This document shows, piece by piece, positions 24,856-32,099 of a stretch of 64,000 nt of DNA; within the stretch, counting starts at the first letter, position 1; each line of letters starts with the position of its first letter. Made by a program: the position numbers and the translations under genes. The DNA lies in NCBI RefSeq assembly GCF_014648995.1, contig NZ_BMSE01000001.1, forward strand, positions 682,001-746,000, given 5' to 3'. The notes under the pieces are model-generated. The model was given only the letters and a program-made list of their open reading frames with translations. It made no database searches and had not been told where the DNA came from. Source of the stretch: Streptomyces massasporeus. Lineage in GTDB: Bacteria > Actinomycetota > Actinomycetes > Streptomycetales > Streptomycetaceae.

Positions 24856-25320
24856 TCAGCGGGGCGCCACCAGGGGCTCCTCCGGATTGCGGAGCCCCTC
24901 GGCCGCATCCGCGACCCGCCGGATGAGGTCGAAGAAGACCGTCCGCTCGTCGGCGGTCAGCGGGGCGAGGAAGACCTGGTTCATCCGGGCGGTGCGCACG
25001 GTCAGCTTGCGATGCGTGCGCGCCCCCTCGTCCGTGAGGTGCAGCAGGGAGCGGCGCCCGTCCTGGGGATCGCGGACCTTGTCGAGCAGTCCCCGCCGGC
25101 TGAGCCGGCTGATCACCTCGGCGATGGTGGACCGGTCGAGCCCCACCCGCTCCCCCACCGTGCGCTGGTCCAGGCCGGGCTCGGCGACGAGGGTGTTGAG
25201 GACGGCGAACTGAGGCGAGGTGATCTCCTCGGAGACCATCGCGTTCCACAGCAGGTAGTGCGCCTGCTGGAGCCGCCGGGCCAGGTGCCCGGGGTGGGTG
25301 GTGAGGTCCGCGGCCGCCAT
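24856..25320 (-). CDS. pcaV: MarR-family repressor of protocatechuate catabolism, PcaV
   Basis: From the ATG at 25320 the protein is 154 residues with a MarR winged helix: ITSPQFAVLNTLVAEPGLDQ, TVGERVGLDRSTIAEVISRL, and a wing with DPQDGRRSLLHLT. Arg15 (in HPGHLARRLQQ) matches the residue reported to bind protocatechuate in S. coelicolor PcaV. The gene diverges from pcaIJFHGBL, the expected target; protocatechuate should release it. It is flanked upstream by imperfect inverted repeats at 25355-25378. Confidence 0.93.
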   Translation of the reverse strand: MAAADLTTHPGHLARRLQQAHYLLWNAMVSEEITSPQFAVLNTLVAEPGLDQRTVGERVGLDRSTIAEVISRLSRRGLLDKVRDPQDGRRSLLHLTDEGARTHRKLTVRTARMNQVFLAPLTADERTVFFDLIRRVADAAEGLRNPEEPLVAPR

Positions 25321-25354
25321 GTGCACCCCTCGGTCGTTTCGTCGGTGCACTGAA

Positions 25355-25378
25355 CAATACTCAACCCATCGGGTACTG
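25355..25378. promoter_or_regulatory. Candidate PcaV operator
   Basis: A 24-bp imperfect inverted repeat (CAATACTCAACC against CATCGGGTACTG, 8 of 12 positions symmetric) lies 35 bases upstream of pcaV. The minus strand reads TATTGT here, a possible pcaV -10. A second AATACTCA copy occurs near 25469, closer to pcaI, and TTGACG at 25422 could be a pcaI -35. Binding is inferred from position only. Confidence 0.4.
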
Positions 25379-25526
25379 TCTGCCGCCTTCGCAAAGGATC
25401 ACAGGCCTGTATGCCGAGGTCTTGACGCCCCACCGCCCCGATGGCAGCGTGAGAGAACAGCTTGCAGAAATACTCAGTGCCCTGATTAATTCGGTCGGGT
25501 CGCTCGGAAGAGATGGGGCTTCTCGG

Positions 25527-26282
25527 ATGGACAAGGTGGTCGCCACAGCCCTGGAGGCGGTGGCCGACGTGCCGGACGGCGCGTCGCTCGCGGTGGGCGG
25601 TTTCGGGCTGAGCGGTGTGCCGAACGTGCTGATCGAGGCGCTGTACGAGCGCGGCGTGGCCGGGCTGTCGGTGGTCTCCAACAACTGCGGGGCGATGGAG
25701 TCGGGCCTGGCGGTGCTGCTGGCCGCCGGCCGGATCGCCCGGGTCACGGGCTCCTACATCGGCGCCAACAAGGAGTTCGCCCGGCAGTACCTGGCCGGGG
25801 AGCTGGAGGTCGAGCTGATCCCGCAGGGCACGCTGGCCGAGCGGCTGCGGGCCGGCGGCGCCGGGATCCCCGCCTTCTACACCCCGGCCGGCGTCGGCAC
25901 CCAGGTCGCCGACGGCGGACTGCCCTGGCGCTACGACGGTGAGGGCGGGGTCGCCCTCGCCTCGCCGCCCAAGGAGGTCCGGGAGTTCGACGGCACCGAG
26001 TACGTGCTGGAGCGGGGCATCCGCACCGACTTCGCCCTGGTCCGGGCCTGGAAGGGCGACCGGCACGGCAACCTGGTCTTCAACAAGTCCTCCCGGAACT
26101 TCAACCCGCTGGCCGCGATGGCCGGGCGGGTCACGATCGCCGAGGTGGAGGAGCTGGTGGAGCCCGGCGAGATCGACCCGGACGCGGTGCACCTGCCGGG
26201 CATCTTCGTGCAGCGGGTGCTCGCGCTCACCCCGGAGCAGGCGGCGGACAAGAAGATCGAGCAGCGGACGGTGAGGTCCTGA
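25527..26282 (+). CDS. pcaI: 3-oxoadipate CoA-transferase, subunit A
   Basis: The ATG at 25527 gives a 251-residue protein starting [20 protein letters not shown]. The family's glycine-rich [17 protein letters not shown] and [15 protein letters not shown] segments follow. The open frame extends upstream, but the extra residues do not resemble the family. With PcaJ it moves CoA from succinyl-CoA to 3-oxoadipate. It is the first gene of the seven-gene pca operon, and its stop overlaps the pcaJ start by one base. Confidence 0.94.
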   Translation: MDKVVATALEAVADVPDGASLAVGGFGLSGVPNVLIEALYERGVAGLSVVSNNCGAMESGLAVLLAAGRIARVTGSYIGANKEFARQYLAGELEVELIPQGTLAERLRAGGAGIPAFYTPAGVGTQVADGGLPWRYDGEGGVALASPPKEVREFDGTEYVLERGIRTDFALVRAWKGDRHGNLVFNKSSRNFNPLAAMAGRVTIAEVEELVEPGEIDPDAVHLPGIFVQRVLALTPEQAADKKIEQRTVRS

Positions 26283-26926
26283 TGGCCTGGACGCGCGAGG
26301 AGATGGCCGCACGGGCGGCGCGGGAGCTGCGGGACGGCCAGTACGTCAATCTCGGCATCGGCCTGCCCACGCTCATCCCGAACCACCTCCCCGAGGGCGT
26401 CGAGGTCGTCCTCGAATCGGAGAACGGCATCCTGGGCACCGGCCCCTACCCCACCGAGGACGCCGTCGACCCGGATCTGATCAACGCCGGGAAGGAGACG
26501 GTGACGGTCCTGCCGGGCGCGTCCTTCTTCGACTCGGCGCTGTCGTTCTCGATGATCCGGGGCGGGCACATCGACGTCGCCGTGCTCGGTGCCATGCAGG
26601 TGTCCGAGCGGGGCGACCTGGCCAACTGGGCCGTCCCCGGCAAGCTGATCACCGGTATCGGCGGGGCGATGGACCTGGTGCACGGCGCCCGCACGGTCGT
26701 CGTCGTCATGACGCACACCGCCAAGGACGGCTCGCCGAAGATCCTCGCCGAGTGCGCCCTGCCGCTGACCGGCAAGGGATGCGTGAACCGGATCATCACC
26801 GACCTCGGCGTCCTCGACGTCACCGACGACGGACTCGTCCTGGTCGAGACCGCGCCGGGTGTGACCGCCGGCGAGATCGTCGCCAGGACCGACGCCGAAC
26901 TGACCGTGCCGGAGGGCCTGAAGTGA
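26282..26926 (+). CDS. pcaJ: 3-oxoadipate CoA-transferase, subunit B
   Basis: The 214-residue protein shows the B-subunit core: [17 protein letters not shown], the catalytic glutamate in LESENGILG (Glu47) and [14 protein letters not shown]. Its start overlaps the pcaI stop (TGATG) and its stop overlaps the pcaF start (GTGA), so the three are translationally coupled. It completes the heteromeric transferase with PcaI. Confidence 0.95.
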   Translation: MAWTREEMAARAARELRDGQYVNLGIGLPTLIPNHLPEGVEVVLESENGILGTGPYPTEDAVDPDLINAGKETVTVLPGASFFDSALSFSMIRGGHIDVAVLGAMQVSERGDLANWAVPGKLITGIGGAMDLVHGARTVVVVMTHTAKDGSPKILAECALPLTGKGCVNRIITDLGVLDVTDDGLVLVETAPGVTAGEIVARTDAELTVPEGLK

Positions 26927-28125
26927 AGGACGTCTACATCGTCGACGCGGTCCGCACGCCGATCGGCCGCTACAACGGCGGCCTCGCGAGCGTGCGCCCC
27001 GACGACCTGGCCGCGCACGCCGTCCGCGAACTCCTCGGCCGCACGCCGGAGCTGGACCCGGCCCGGGTCGAGGACGTGTACTTCGGCAACGCGAACGGGG
27101 CCGGTGAGGAGAACCGCAACGTCGGCCGGATGGCCGCGCTGCTCGCCGGTCTGCCCACGTCCGTGCCGGGCGTGACGGTCAACCGGCTGTGCGCGTCCGG
27201 CCTGGAGGCCGTGATCCAGGCGGCCCGGGCCATCGCGCTCGGCGACGCGTCCGTCGTGCTGGCCGGTGGTGTGGAGTCCATGACCCGGGCACCGTACGTG
27301 CTGCCGAAGAGCGACAGGCCCTTCCCGGCCGGGCACACCGAGCTGTACTCGACGACGCTCGGCTGGCGGATGGTCAACCCGCGGATGGAGCCGCAGTGGA
27401 CGATCCCGCTGGGCGAGTCGGCCGAACTCATCGCGGACAAGCACAAGATCGACCGGGAGCAGCAGGACGAGTTCGCCCTGCGCAGCCACGAGAAGGCCGC
27501 CCGGGCGCGGTCCGAGGGCCTGTTCGACGTCGAGCTGACCTCCGTGGCGATCCCGCAGCGCAAGGGCGATCCGGTGGTCTTCGCGGCCGACGAGTGCGTC
27601 CGCCCGGACGCTTCCCTGGCGGCGATGGCCCGGCTGAAGCCGTCCTTCCGCACGGAGGCCGGCACGGTGACGGCGGGCAACGCCTCGCCCCTGAACGACG
27701 GTGCGGCGGCGCTGCTGCTCGTCGACGAGGAGGGGCTGAGGGCGACGGGCCGCGAGCCGCTCGCCCGCGTCGGTGCGACGGGTGTCTCGGCCACCGACCC
27801 GCACTACTTCGGGCTGGCGCCCGTGGAGGCGGTCAACCGGGCGCTGGCCAAGGCGGGCAGAGGGTTCGACGACCTGTCCGTGCTGGAGCTGAACGAGGCG
27901 TTCGCGGCGCAGGTGCTGGGGTGTGTGGCCGAGTGGCCCGCGTTCGATCCCGCGATCCTCAATCCGCAGGGCGGCGCGATCGCCCTGGGTCATCCGCTGG
28001 GGGCGTCCGGGGCGCGGCTCGCCGGGACGGTCGCGCATCAGCTGGCCCGGAGTGGCAGCGGCGTCGGCGTCGCCACGCTGTGCATCGGGGTGGGCCAAGG
28101 CCTTGCCCTTGTCCTGGAGCGCTAG
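26923..28125 (+). CDS. pcaF: 3-oxoadipyl-CoA thiolase
   Basis: A GTG start overlapping the pcaJ stop gives a 400-residue thiolase. The acyl-accepting Cys is in [40 protein letters not shown] and the second catalytic Cys in CIGVGQG follow. It cleaves 3-oxoadipyl-CoA to succinyl-CoA and acetyl-CoA, the last step of the protocatechuate branch. A 115-bp gap separates it from pcaH. Confidence 0.95.
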   Translation: MKDVYIVDAVRTPIGRYNGGLASVRPDDLAAHAVRELLGRTPELDPARVEDVYFGNANGAGEENRNVGRMAALLAGLPTSVPGVTVNRLCASGLEAVIQAARAIALGDASVVLAGGVESMTRAPYVLPKSDRPFPAGHTELYSTTLGWRMVNPRMEPQWTIPLGESAELIADKHKIDREQQDEFALRSHEKAARARSEGLFDVELTSVAIPQRKGDPVVFAADECVRPDASLAAMARLKPSFRTEAGTVTAGNASPLNDGAAALLLVDEEGLRATGREPLARVGATGVSATDPHYFGLAPVEAVNRALAKAGRGFDDLSVLELNEAFAAQVLGCVAEWPAFDPAILNPQGGAIALGHPLGASGARLAGTVAHQLARSGSGVGVATLCIGVGQGLALVLER

Positions 28126-28240
28126 CGCCGTTCAAGACTGCGGGCCGCACGTGGCCGGTCGCGCCCGCGCGGCGGAGCCGCATATCGATCCGGCCCGCGC
28201 CCCTGATGGGGCACGACCGTCAAGAACCTCAGGGACCCCC

Positions 28241-29014
28241 ATGACTCTCACGCAGCACGACATCGACCAGGAGATCGCGGCCCAGCACGCCGCGTACGAG
28301 AAGCGCCTCGCCGACGGCGGGCCCGTCGAGCACCAGCCGCGGCGCGACTACGCGCCGTACCGGTCCTCACTGCTCCGGCACCCCAAGCAGCCGCCGGTCA
28401 CCATCGACGTCGGCAAGGATCCGGAGCTGGTGGAACTGTCCTCCCCCGCCTTCGGGGAGCGGGACATCACCGAGATCGACAACGACCTCACCCGGCAGCA
28501 CGAGGGCGAGCCGATCGGTGAGCGCATCACCGTCTCCGGACGGCTGCTGGACCGCCACGGACGGCCGGTGCGCGGTCAGCTCGTGGAGATCTGGCAGGCC
28601 AACTCGGCGGGCCGCTACGCCCACCAGCGCGAGCAGCACGACGCCCCGCTGGACCCCAACTTCACCGGCGTGGGCCGCACCCTGACCGACGCCGACGGCC
28701 ACTACCGCTTCACCACCGTCCAGCCGGGCCCGTACCCGTGGCGCCAGCACGTCAACGCCTGGCGGCCGGCGCACATCCACTTCTCGCTCTTCGGCTCGGC
28801 GTTCACCCAGCGGCTCGTGACGCAGATGTACTTCCCGAGCGACCCGCTGTTCCCCTACGACCCGATCATCCAGTCCGTGACGGACGACGCGGCCCGACAG
28901 CGGCTGGTCGCGACGTACGACCACAGCCTGTCGGTGCCCGAGTTCTCGATGGGCTACCACTGGGACATCGTGCTGGACGGCCCGCAGGCCACCTGGATCG
29001 AAGAAGGGCGCTGA
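28241..29014 (+). CDS. pcaH: Protocatechuate 3,4-dioxygenase, beta subunit
   Basis: The 257-residue protein begins behind AGGGA and has the intradiol dioxygenase core: LVEIWQANSAGRYAHQ (first iron Tyr), HVNAWRPAHIHFS (second-sphere and His iron ligands) and TQMYFPSDPLFPYDPI. The beta subunit carries the non-haem Fe(III) that opens the ring of protocatechuate. It is 6 bp from pcaG, its structural partner. Confidence 0.96.
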   Translation: MTLTQHDIDQEIAAQHAAYEKRLADGGPVEHQPRRDYAPYRSSLLRHPKQPPVTIDVGKDPELVELSSPAFGERDITEIDNDLTRQHEGEPIGERITVSGRLLDRHGRPVRGQLVEIWQANSAGRYAHQREQHDAPLDPNFTGVGRTLTDADGHYRFTTVQPGPYPWRQHVNAWRPAHIHFSLFGSAFTQRLVTQMYFPSDPLFPYDPIIQSVTDDAARQRLVATYDHSLSVPEFSMGYHWDIVLDGPQATWIEEGR

Positions 29015-29020
29015 CCAGCC

Positions 29021-29626
29021 ATGACGAAGATCGATACCAGCCGTCCGGACAGCGTGCTGCCCACCCCCTCGCACACCGTCGGCCCGTTCTACGGCCACGC
29101 CCTGCCCTTCCGCGGCGGCGAGGACATCGCACCACTCGGGCACCCCGACACCGTCACCGTGCACGGCTACGTCACCGACGGCGAGGGCGACCCGCTGCCG
29201 GACGCCCTCATCGAACTGTGGGGCCCTGACCCCGACGGCAACATCCCGACCGCCGACGGCTCGATGCGGCGCGACCCGGCCTCGGGCGGTTTCCTCGGGC
29301 GCAACGGCGTGGAGTTCACCGGCTGGGGACGCATTCAGACCGACGCGAACGGCCACTGGTACGCGCGGACACTGCGGCCCGGTGCACGGGGGCGCAGCGC
29401 CCCGTACCTCAGCGTGTGCGTCTTCGCGCGCGGGCTGCTCGTGCACCTGTACACCCGGATCTACCTGCCGGGCGACGCGGCGGTGCTCGCCGCCGATCCG
29501 CTGCTGTCCGGGCTGGAGGACGCTCGCCGCGACACGCTGATCGCCGCGGAGGAGGGGGACGGCACGTACCGTTTCGACATCCGCCTTCAGGGCGAAGGCG
29601 AAACGGTCTTCCTGGAGTTCCAGTGA
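29021..29626 (+). CDS. pcaG: Protocatechuate 3,4-dioxygenase, alpha subunit
   Basis: The 201-residue protein shares the intradiol fold with PcaH (TVTVHGYVTDGEGDPLPDA, LIELWGPDPDGNIP, LVHLYTRIYLPGD). As expected for alpha subunits it lacks the iron-binding Tyr/His set. It forms the (alpha-beta)n dioxygenase. Its stop overlaps the pcaB GTG. Confidence 0.95.
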   Translation: MTKIDTSRPDSVLPTPSHTVGPFYGHALPFRGGEDIAPLGHPDTVTVHGYVTDGEGDPLPDALIELWGPDPDGNIPTADGSMRRDPASGGFLGRNGVEFTGWGRIQTDANGHWYARTLRPGARGRSAPYLSVCVFARGLLVHLYTRIYLPGDAAVLAADPLLSGLEDARRDTLIAAEEGDGTYRFDIRLQGEGETVFLEFQ

Positions 29627-30918
29627 CAGCTCACCCCGGCGACACCGGCCTGCTCGCCCCCGGGTGGTCCGACTCCGCGGCGGCCTCCGCCACGAGTGAC
29701 GACGCGTTCCTGCGGGCGCTGCTCGACGCGGAGGCCGCGCTGACCCGGGCCCAGGCCGCCGCGGGCCTCGCCCCGGCCGAGGCGGCGACGGCGGTGACCG
29801 AAGCGGCGGGCGCCGGCGCCTTCGACGTACGGTCCCTCGCCGAGCGGGCACGCACGGGCGGCAACCCCGTCATCCCCCTGGTCGCCGATCTGACGAAGGC
29901 CGTGGGCGACACCCACGGTCCCTACGTCCACCGGGGCGCGACCAGCCAGGACATCATGGACACGGCGATGATGCTGGTGGCCGCGCGGACCCTCGACCCG
30001 GTCCTCGCCGACCTCGGCCGTACCGAACAGGCCCTGTCCCGGCTGGCCGCCGCGCACCGTGACACGGCGATGCCCGGGCGGACCCTCACCCAGCACGCCG
30101 TACCGACCACGTTCGGCCTGAAGGCGGCCGGATGGCGGTCGCTGGTGCTCGACGCACGGGACCGGGTGCGAGCCGTACGGGAGTCGTTGCCGGCCCAACT
30201 CGGCGGCGCGGCGGGGACGCTGGCGGCCTTCGGGGCGTACGGCGCGAGCGATCCGGCCGGGCTGCCGGAGATCTACGCCCGCGAACTCGGCCTCCGTGCG
30301 CCCGGTCTGCCCTGGCACACCCTGCGGACGCCGATCGGCGATCTCGCCGGGTGCCTGGCCTTCGCGGCCGGCGCGCTCGGCAAGCTCGCCGTGGACGTCC
30401 TGACCCTGTCGCGCACCGAGATCGCCGAGGTCGCCGAGGGCAGTGGCGGCGGATCGTCCGCCATGCCGCACAAGTCCAATCCCGTACGGTCCACCCTGAT
30501 CGCCTCCGCCGCGCGGCGGGCACCGCAGCTCGCGGCCACGCTCTACGGGTCCATGGCCGCCGAGGACGAACGCCCGGCCGGGGCCTGGCACGCCGAGTGG
30601 GAGCCGCTGCGCGACCTCCTGAGGCTGGTCGGCGGGACCGCCCGGGACGCCGCCGACCTGGCGGAGGGGCTGCGGGTCAGGCCCGAGGCCATGCGCGCAC
30701 ACCTGGATCTCACCCACGGGCTGATCGTCTCCGAGCGGCTGTCCGCCGAGCTGGCCCCGGTGCTGGGCCGCGCCCGCGCCGCGGAACTCCTCACCCGGCT
30801 GGCCTCCACGGGGCAACCGCTCGCAGAGGCGCCGGAGTTGACGGACGTCGACCTCGACCCCACCCATTACACGGGCTCCGCCGGGGCCCTCACCGACCGT
30901 TCTCTGGAGCGACGTTGA
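29623..30918 (+). CDS. pcaB: 3-carboxy-cis,cis-muconate cycloisomerase
   Basis: The GTG at 29623 gives 431 residues of the fumarase/aspartase superfamily, with VHRGATSQDIMDTAM and the signature loop GSSAMPHKSNPVRS. In the pca pathway it lactonises the ring-cleavage product to 4-carboxymuconolactone. It is coupled at both ends (GTGA with pcaG, TTGA with pcaL). Confidence 0.94.
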   Translation: MTAHPGDTGLLAPGWSDSAAASATSDDAFLRALLDAEAALTRAQAAAGLAPAEAATAVTEAAGAGAFDVRSLAERARTGGNPVIPLVADLTKAVGDTHGPYVHRGATSQDIMDTAMMLVAARTLDPVLADLGRTEQALSRLAAAHRDTAMPGRTLTQHAVPTTFGLKAAGWRSLVLDARDRVRAVRESLPAQLGGAAGTLAAFGAYGASDPAGLPEIYARELGLRAPGLPWHTLRTPIGDLAGCLAFAAGALGKLAVDVLTLSRTEIAEVAEGSGGGSSAMPHKSNPVRSTLIASAARRAPQLAATLYGSMAAEDERPAGAWHAEWEPLRDLLRLVGGTARDAADLAEGLRVRPEAMRAHLDLTHGLIVSERLSAELAPVLGRARAAELLTRLASTGQPLAEAPELTDVDLDPTHYTGSAGALTDRSLERR

Positions 30919-32033
30919 CCCTCCTGAACCACCACGCCGAAGGGCCCGCCTCCGCTCCCCCGCTGCTGCTCGGCCCGTCGCTCGGCACGTCGTACGCCCT
31001 GTGGGACGAGGTGGCGCCCGAGTTGTCGATCAGCCACCGGGTGGTGCGCTGGGACCTGCCGGGGCACGGCGGTTCGGCGGCCGGCCTCATCGAAGCGGGC
31101 GCGACGGTCGCTGATCTCGCCGGGTTGGTGCTGGCGCTCGCCGACTCGCTCGGCATCGAGCGGTTCGCGTACGCGGGCGTGTCCCTGGGCGGGGCCGTCG
31201 GGCTGCATCTCGCGACGCACCGTCCCGAGCGGCTGTCGTCGCTCGCCGTGATCTGTTCGTCGGCGCACTTCAACGGGTCCAAGCCCTGGGAGGAGCGGGC
31301 CGCCCTGGTACGGCGCGAGGGGCTCGCCGGGCTGGCGGAGAACGCCGACGCGCGCTGGTTCGCCGGTGACTTCACCGTGCCGCGCCTGGTCCGCGACCAC
31401 CGGGACGCCGACCCGGAGGCGTACGCCGCCTGCTGTGACGCGCTCGCCGCGTTCGACCTGCGGGACCGGCTCACGGAGATCGCCGTACCGACCCTGCTGG
31501 TCGCGGGCCGGGAGGACCCGGCGACGCCCCCTTCGCATCTGCGGGAGATCGCCGACGCCGTGCCGCGCGCGACGCTCGTGGAACTGCCGGGCGCCTCCCA
31601 TCTGGCGCCCGCGCAGTGCCCGGAGGCGGTGCTGACCGCCCTGCGCGCCCACCTCGGCCCAGGGGCCCCGCGGGGCATGGCCGTACGGCGGGAGGTGCTC
31701 GGCGACGCTCACGTCGACCGGGCGCAGGCCCGTCAGACACCGTTCACGGCCCGCTTCCAGGACTTCATCTCACGCTACGCCTGGGGCGAGATCTGGACCG
31801 ACCCGACCCTGTCCCGCCGCGAGCGCAGCATGATCACGCTCACCGCGCTGGTCGCGCACGGCCACTACGACGAACTGGCCATGCACGTCCGCGCGGCCCG
31901 CCGGGGCGGCCTCACCCCGGAGGAGATCGGCGCGGTGCTGCTCCAGACGGCGGTGTACTGCGGGGTGCCGGCGGCGAACTCGGCGTTCGCTACGGCCCAG
32001 CGGGTGCTGGCGGAGGAGGACGGCACCTCATGA
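30915..32033 (+). CDS. pcaL: PcaL: fused enol-lactonase and carboxymuconolactone decarboxylase
   Basis: A TTG overlapping the pcaB stop starts a 372-residue fusion. Residues 1-250 are an alpha/beta hydrolase with nucleophile motif GVSLGGAVG, acid region LLVAGREDPATPP and the catalytic His in PGASHLAP (3-oxoadipate enol-lactone hydrolase, PcaD). Residues about 255-372 are a carboxymuconolactone decarboxylase domain with HYDELAMHVRAA and YCGVPAAN (PcaC). The PcaD-PcaC fusion, called PcaL, is typical of actinomycetes. It is the last gene of the operon. Confidence 0.95.
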   Translation: MTLLNHHAEGPASAPPLLLGPSLGTSYALWDEVAPELSISHRVVRWDLPGHGGSAAGLIEAGATVADLAGLVLALADSLGIERFAYAGVSLGGAVGLHLATHRPERLSSLAVICSSAHFNGSKPWEERAALVRREGLAGLAENADARWFAGDFTVPRLVRDHRDADPEAYAACCDALAAFDLRDRLTEIAVPTLLVAGREDPATPPSHLREIADAVPRATLVELPGASHLAPAQCPEAVLTALRAHLGPGAPRGMAVRREVLGDAHVDRAQARQTPFTARFQDFISRYAWGEIWTDPTLSRRERSMITLTALVAHGHYDELAMHVRAARRGGLTPEEIGAVLLQTAVYCGVPAANSAFATAQRVLAEEDGTS

Positions 32034-32048
32034 CGGCGCGGACATGAA

Positions 32049-32092
32049 GCGCACGCCTGACCGCGCACATGACCGCGCACGCCTGACCGCGC
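32049..32092. repeat. 18-bp direct repeat next to the truncated LAL gene
   Basis: GCGCACGCCTGACCGCGC occurs at 32049-32066 and again, perfectly, at 32075-32092, with a 26-bp period. The repeats fill the 66-bp gap between the convergent pcaL and LAL-like genes. They end 8 bp from the stop codon of the LAL-like gene, exactly where its LuxR domain would be expected. Confidence 0.75.
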
Positions 32093-32099
32093 GCCCGGA

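Noticed and set aside
25422..25526. A longer N-terminus for PcaI
   Set aside because: The additional 35 residues do not resemble CoA-transferases and cover the likely promoter. [12 protein letters not shown] is the usual family start.
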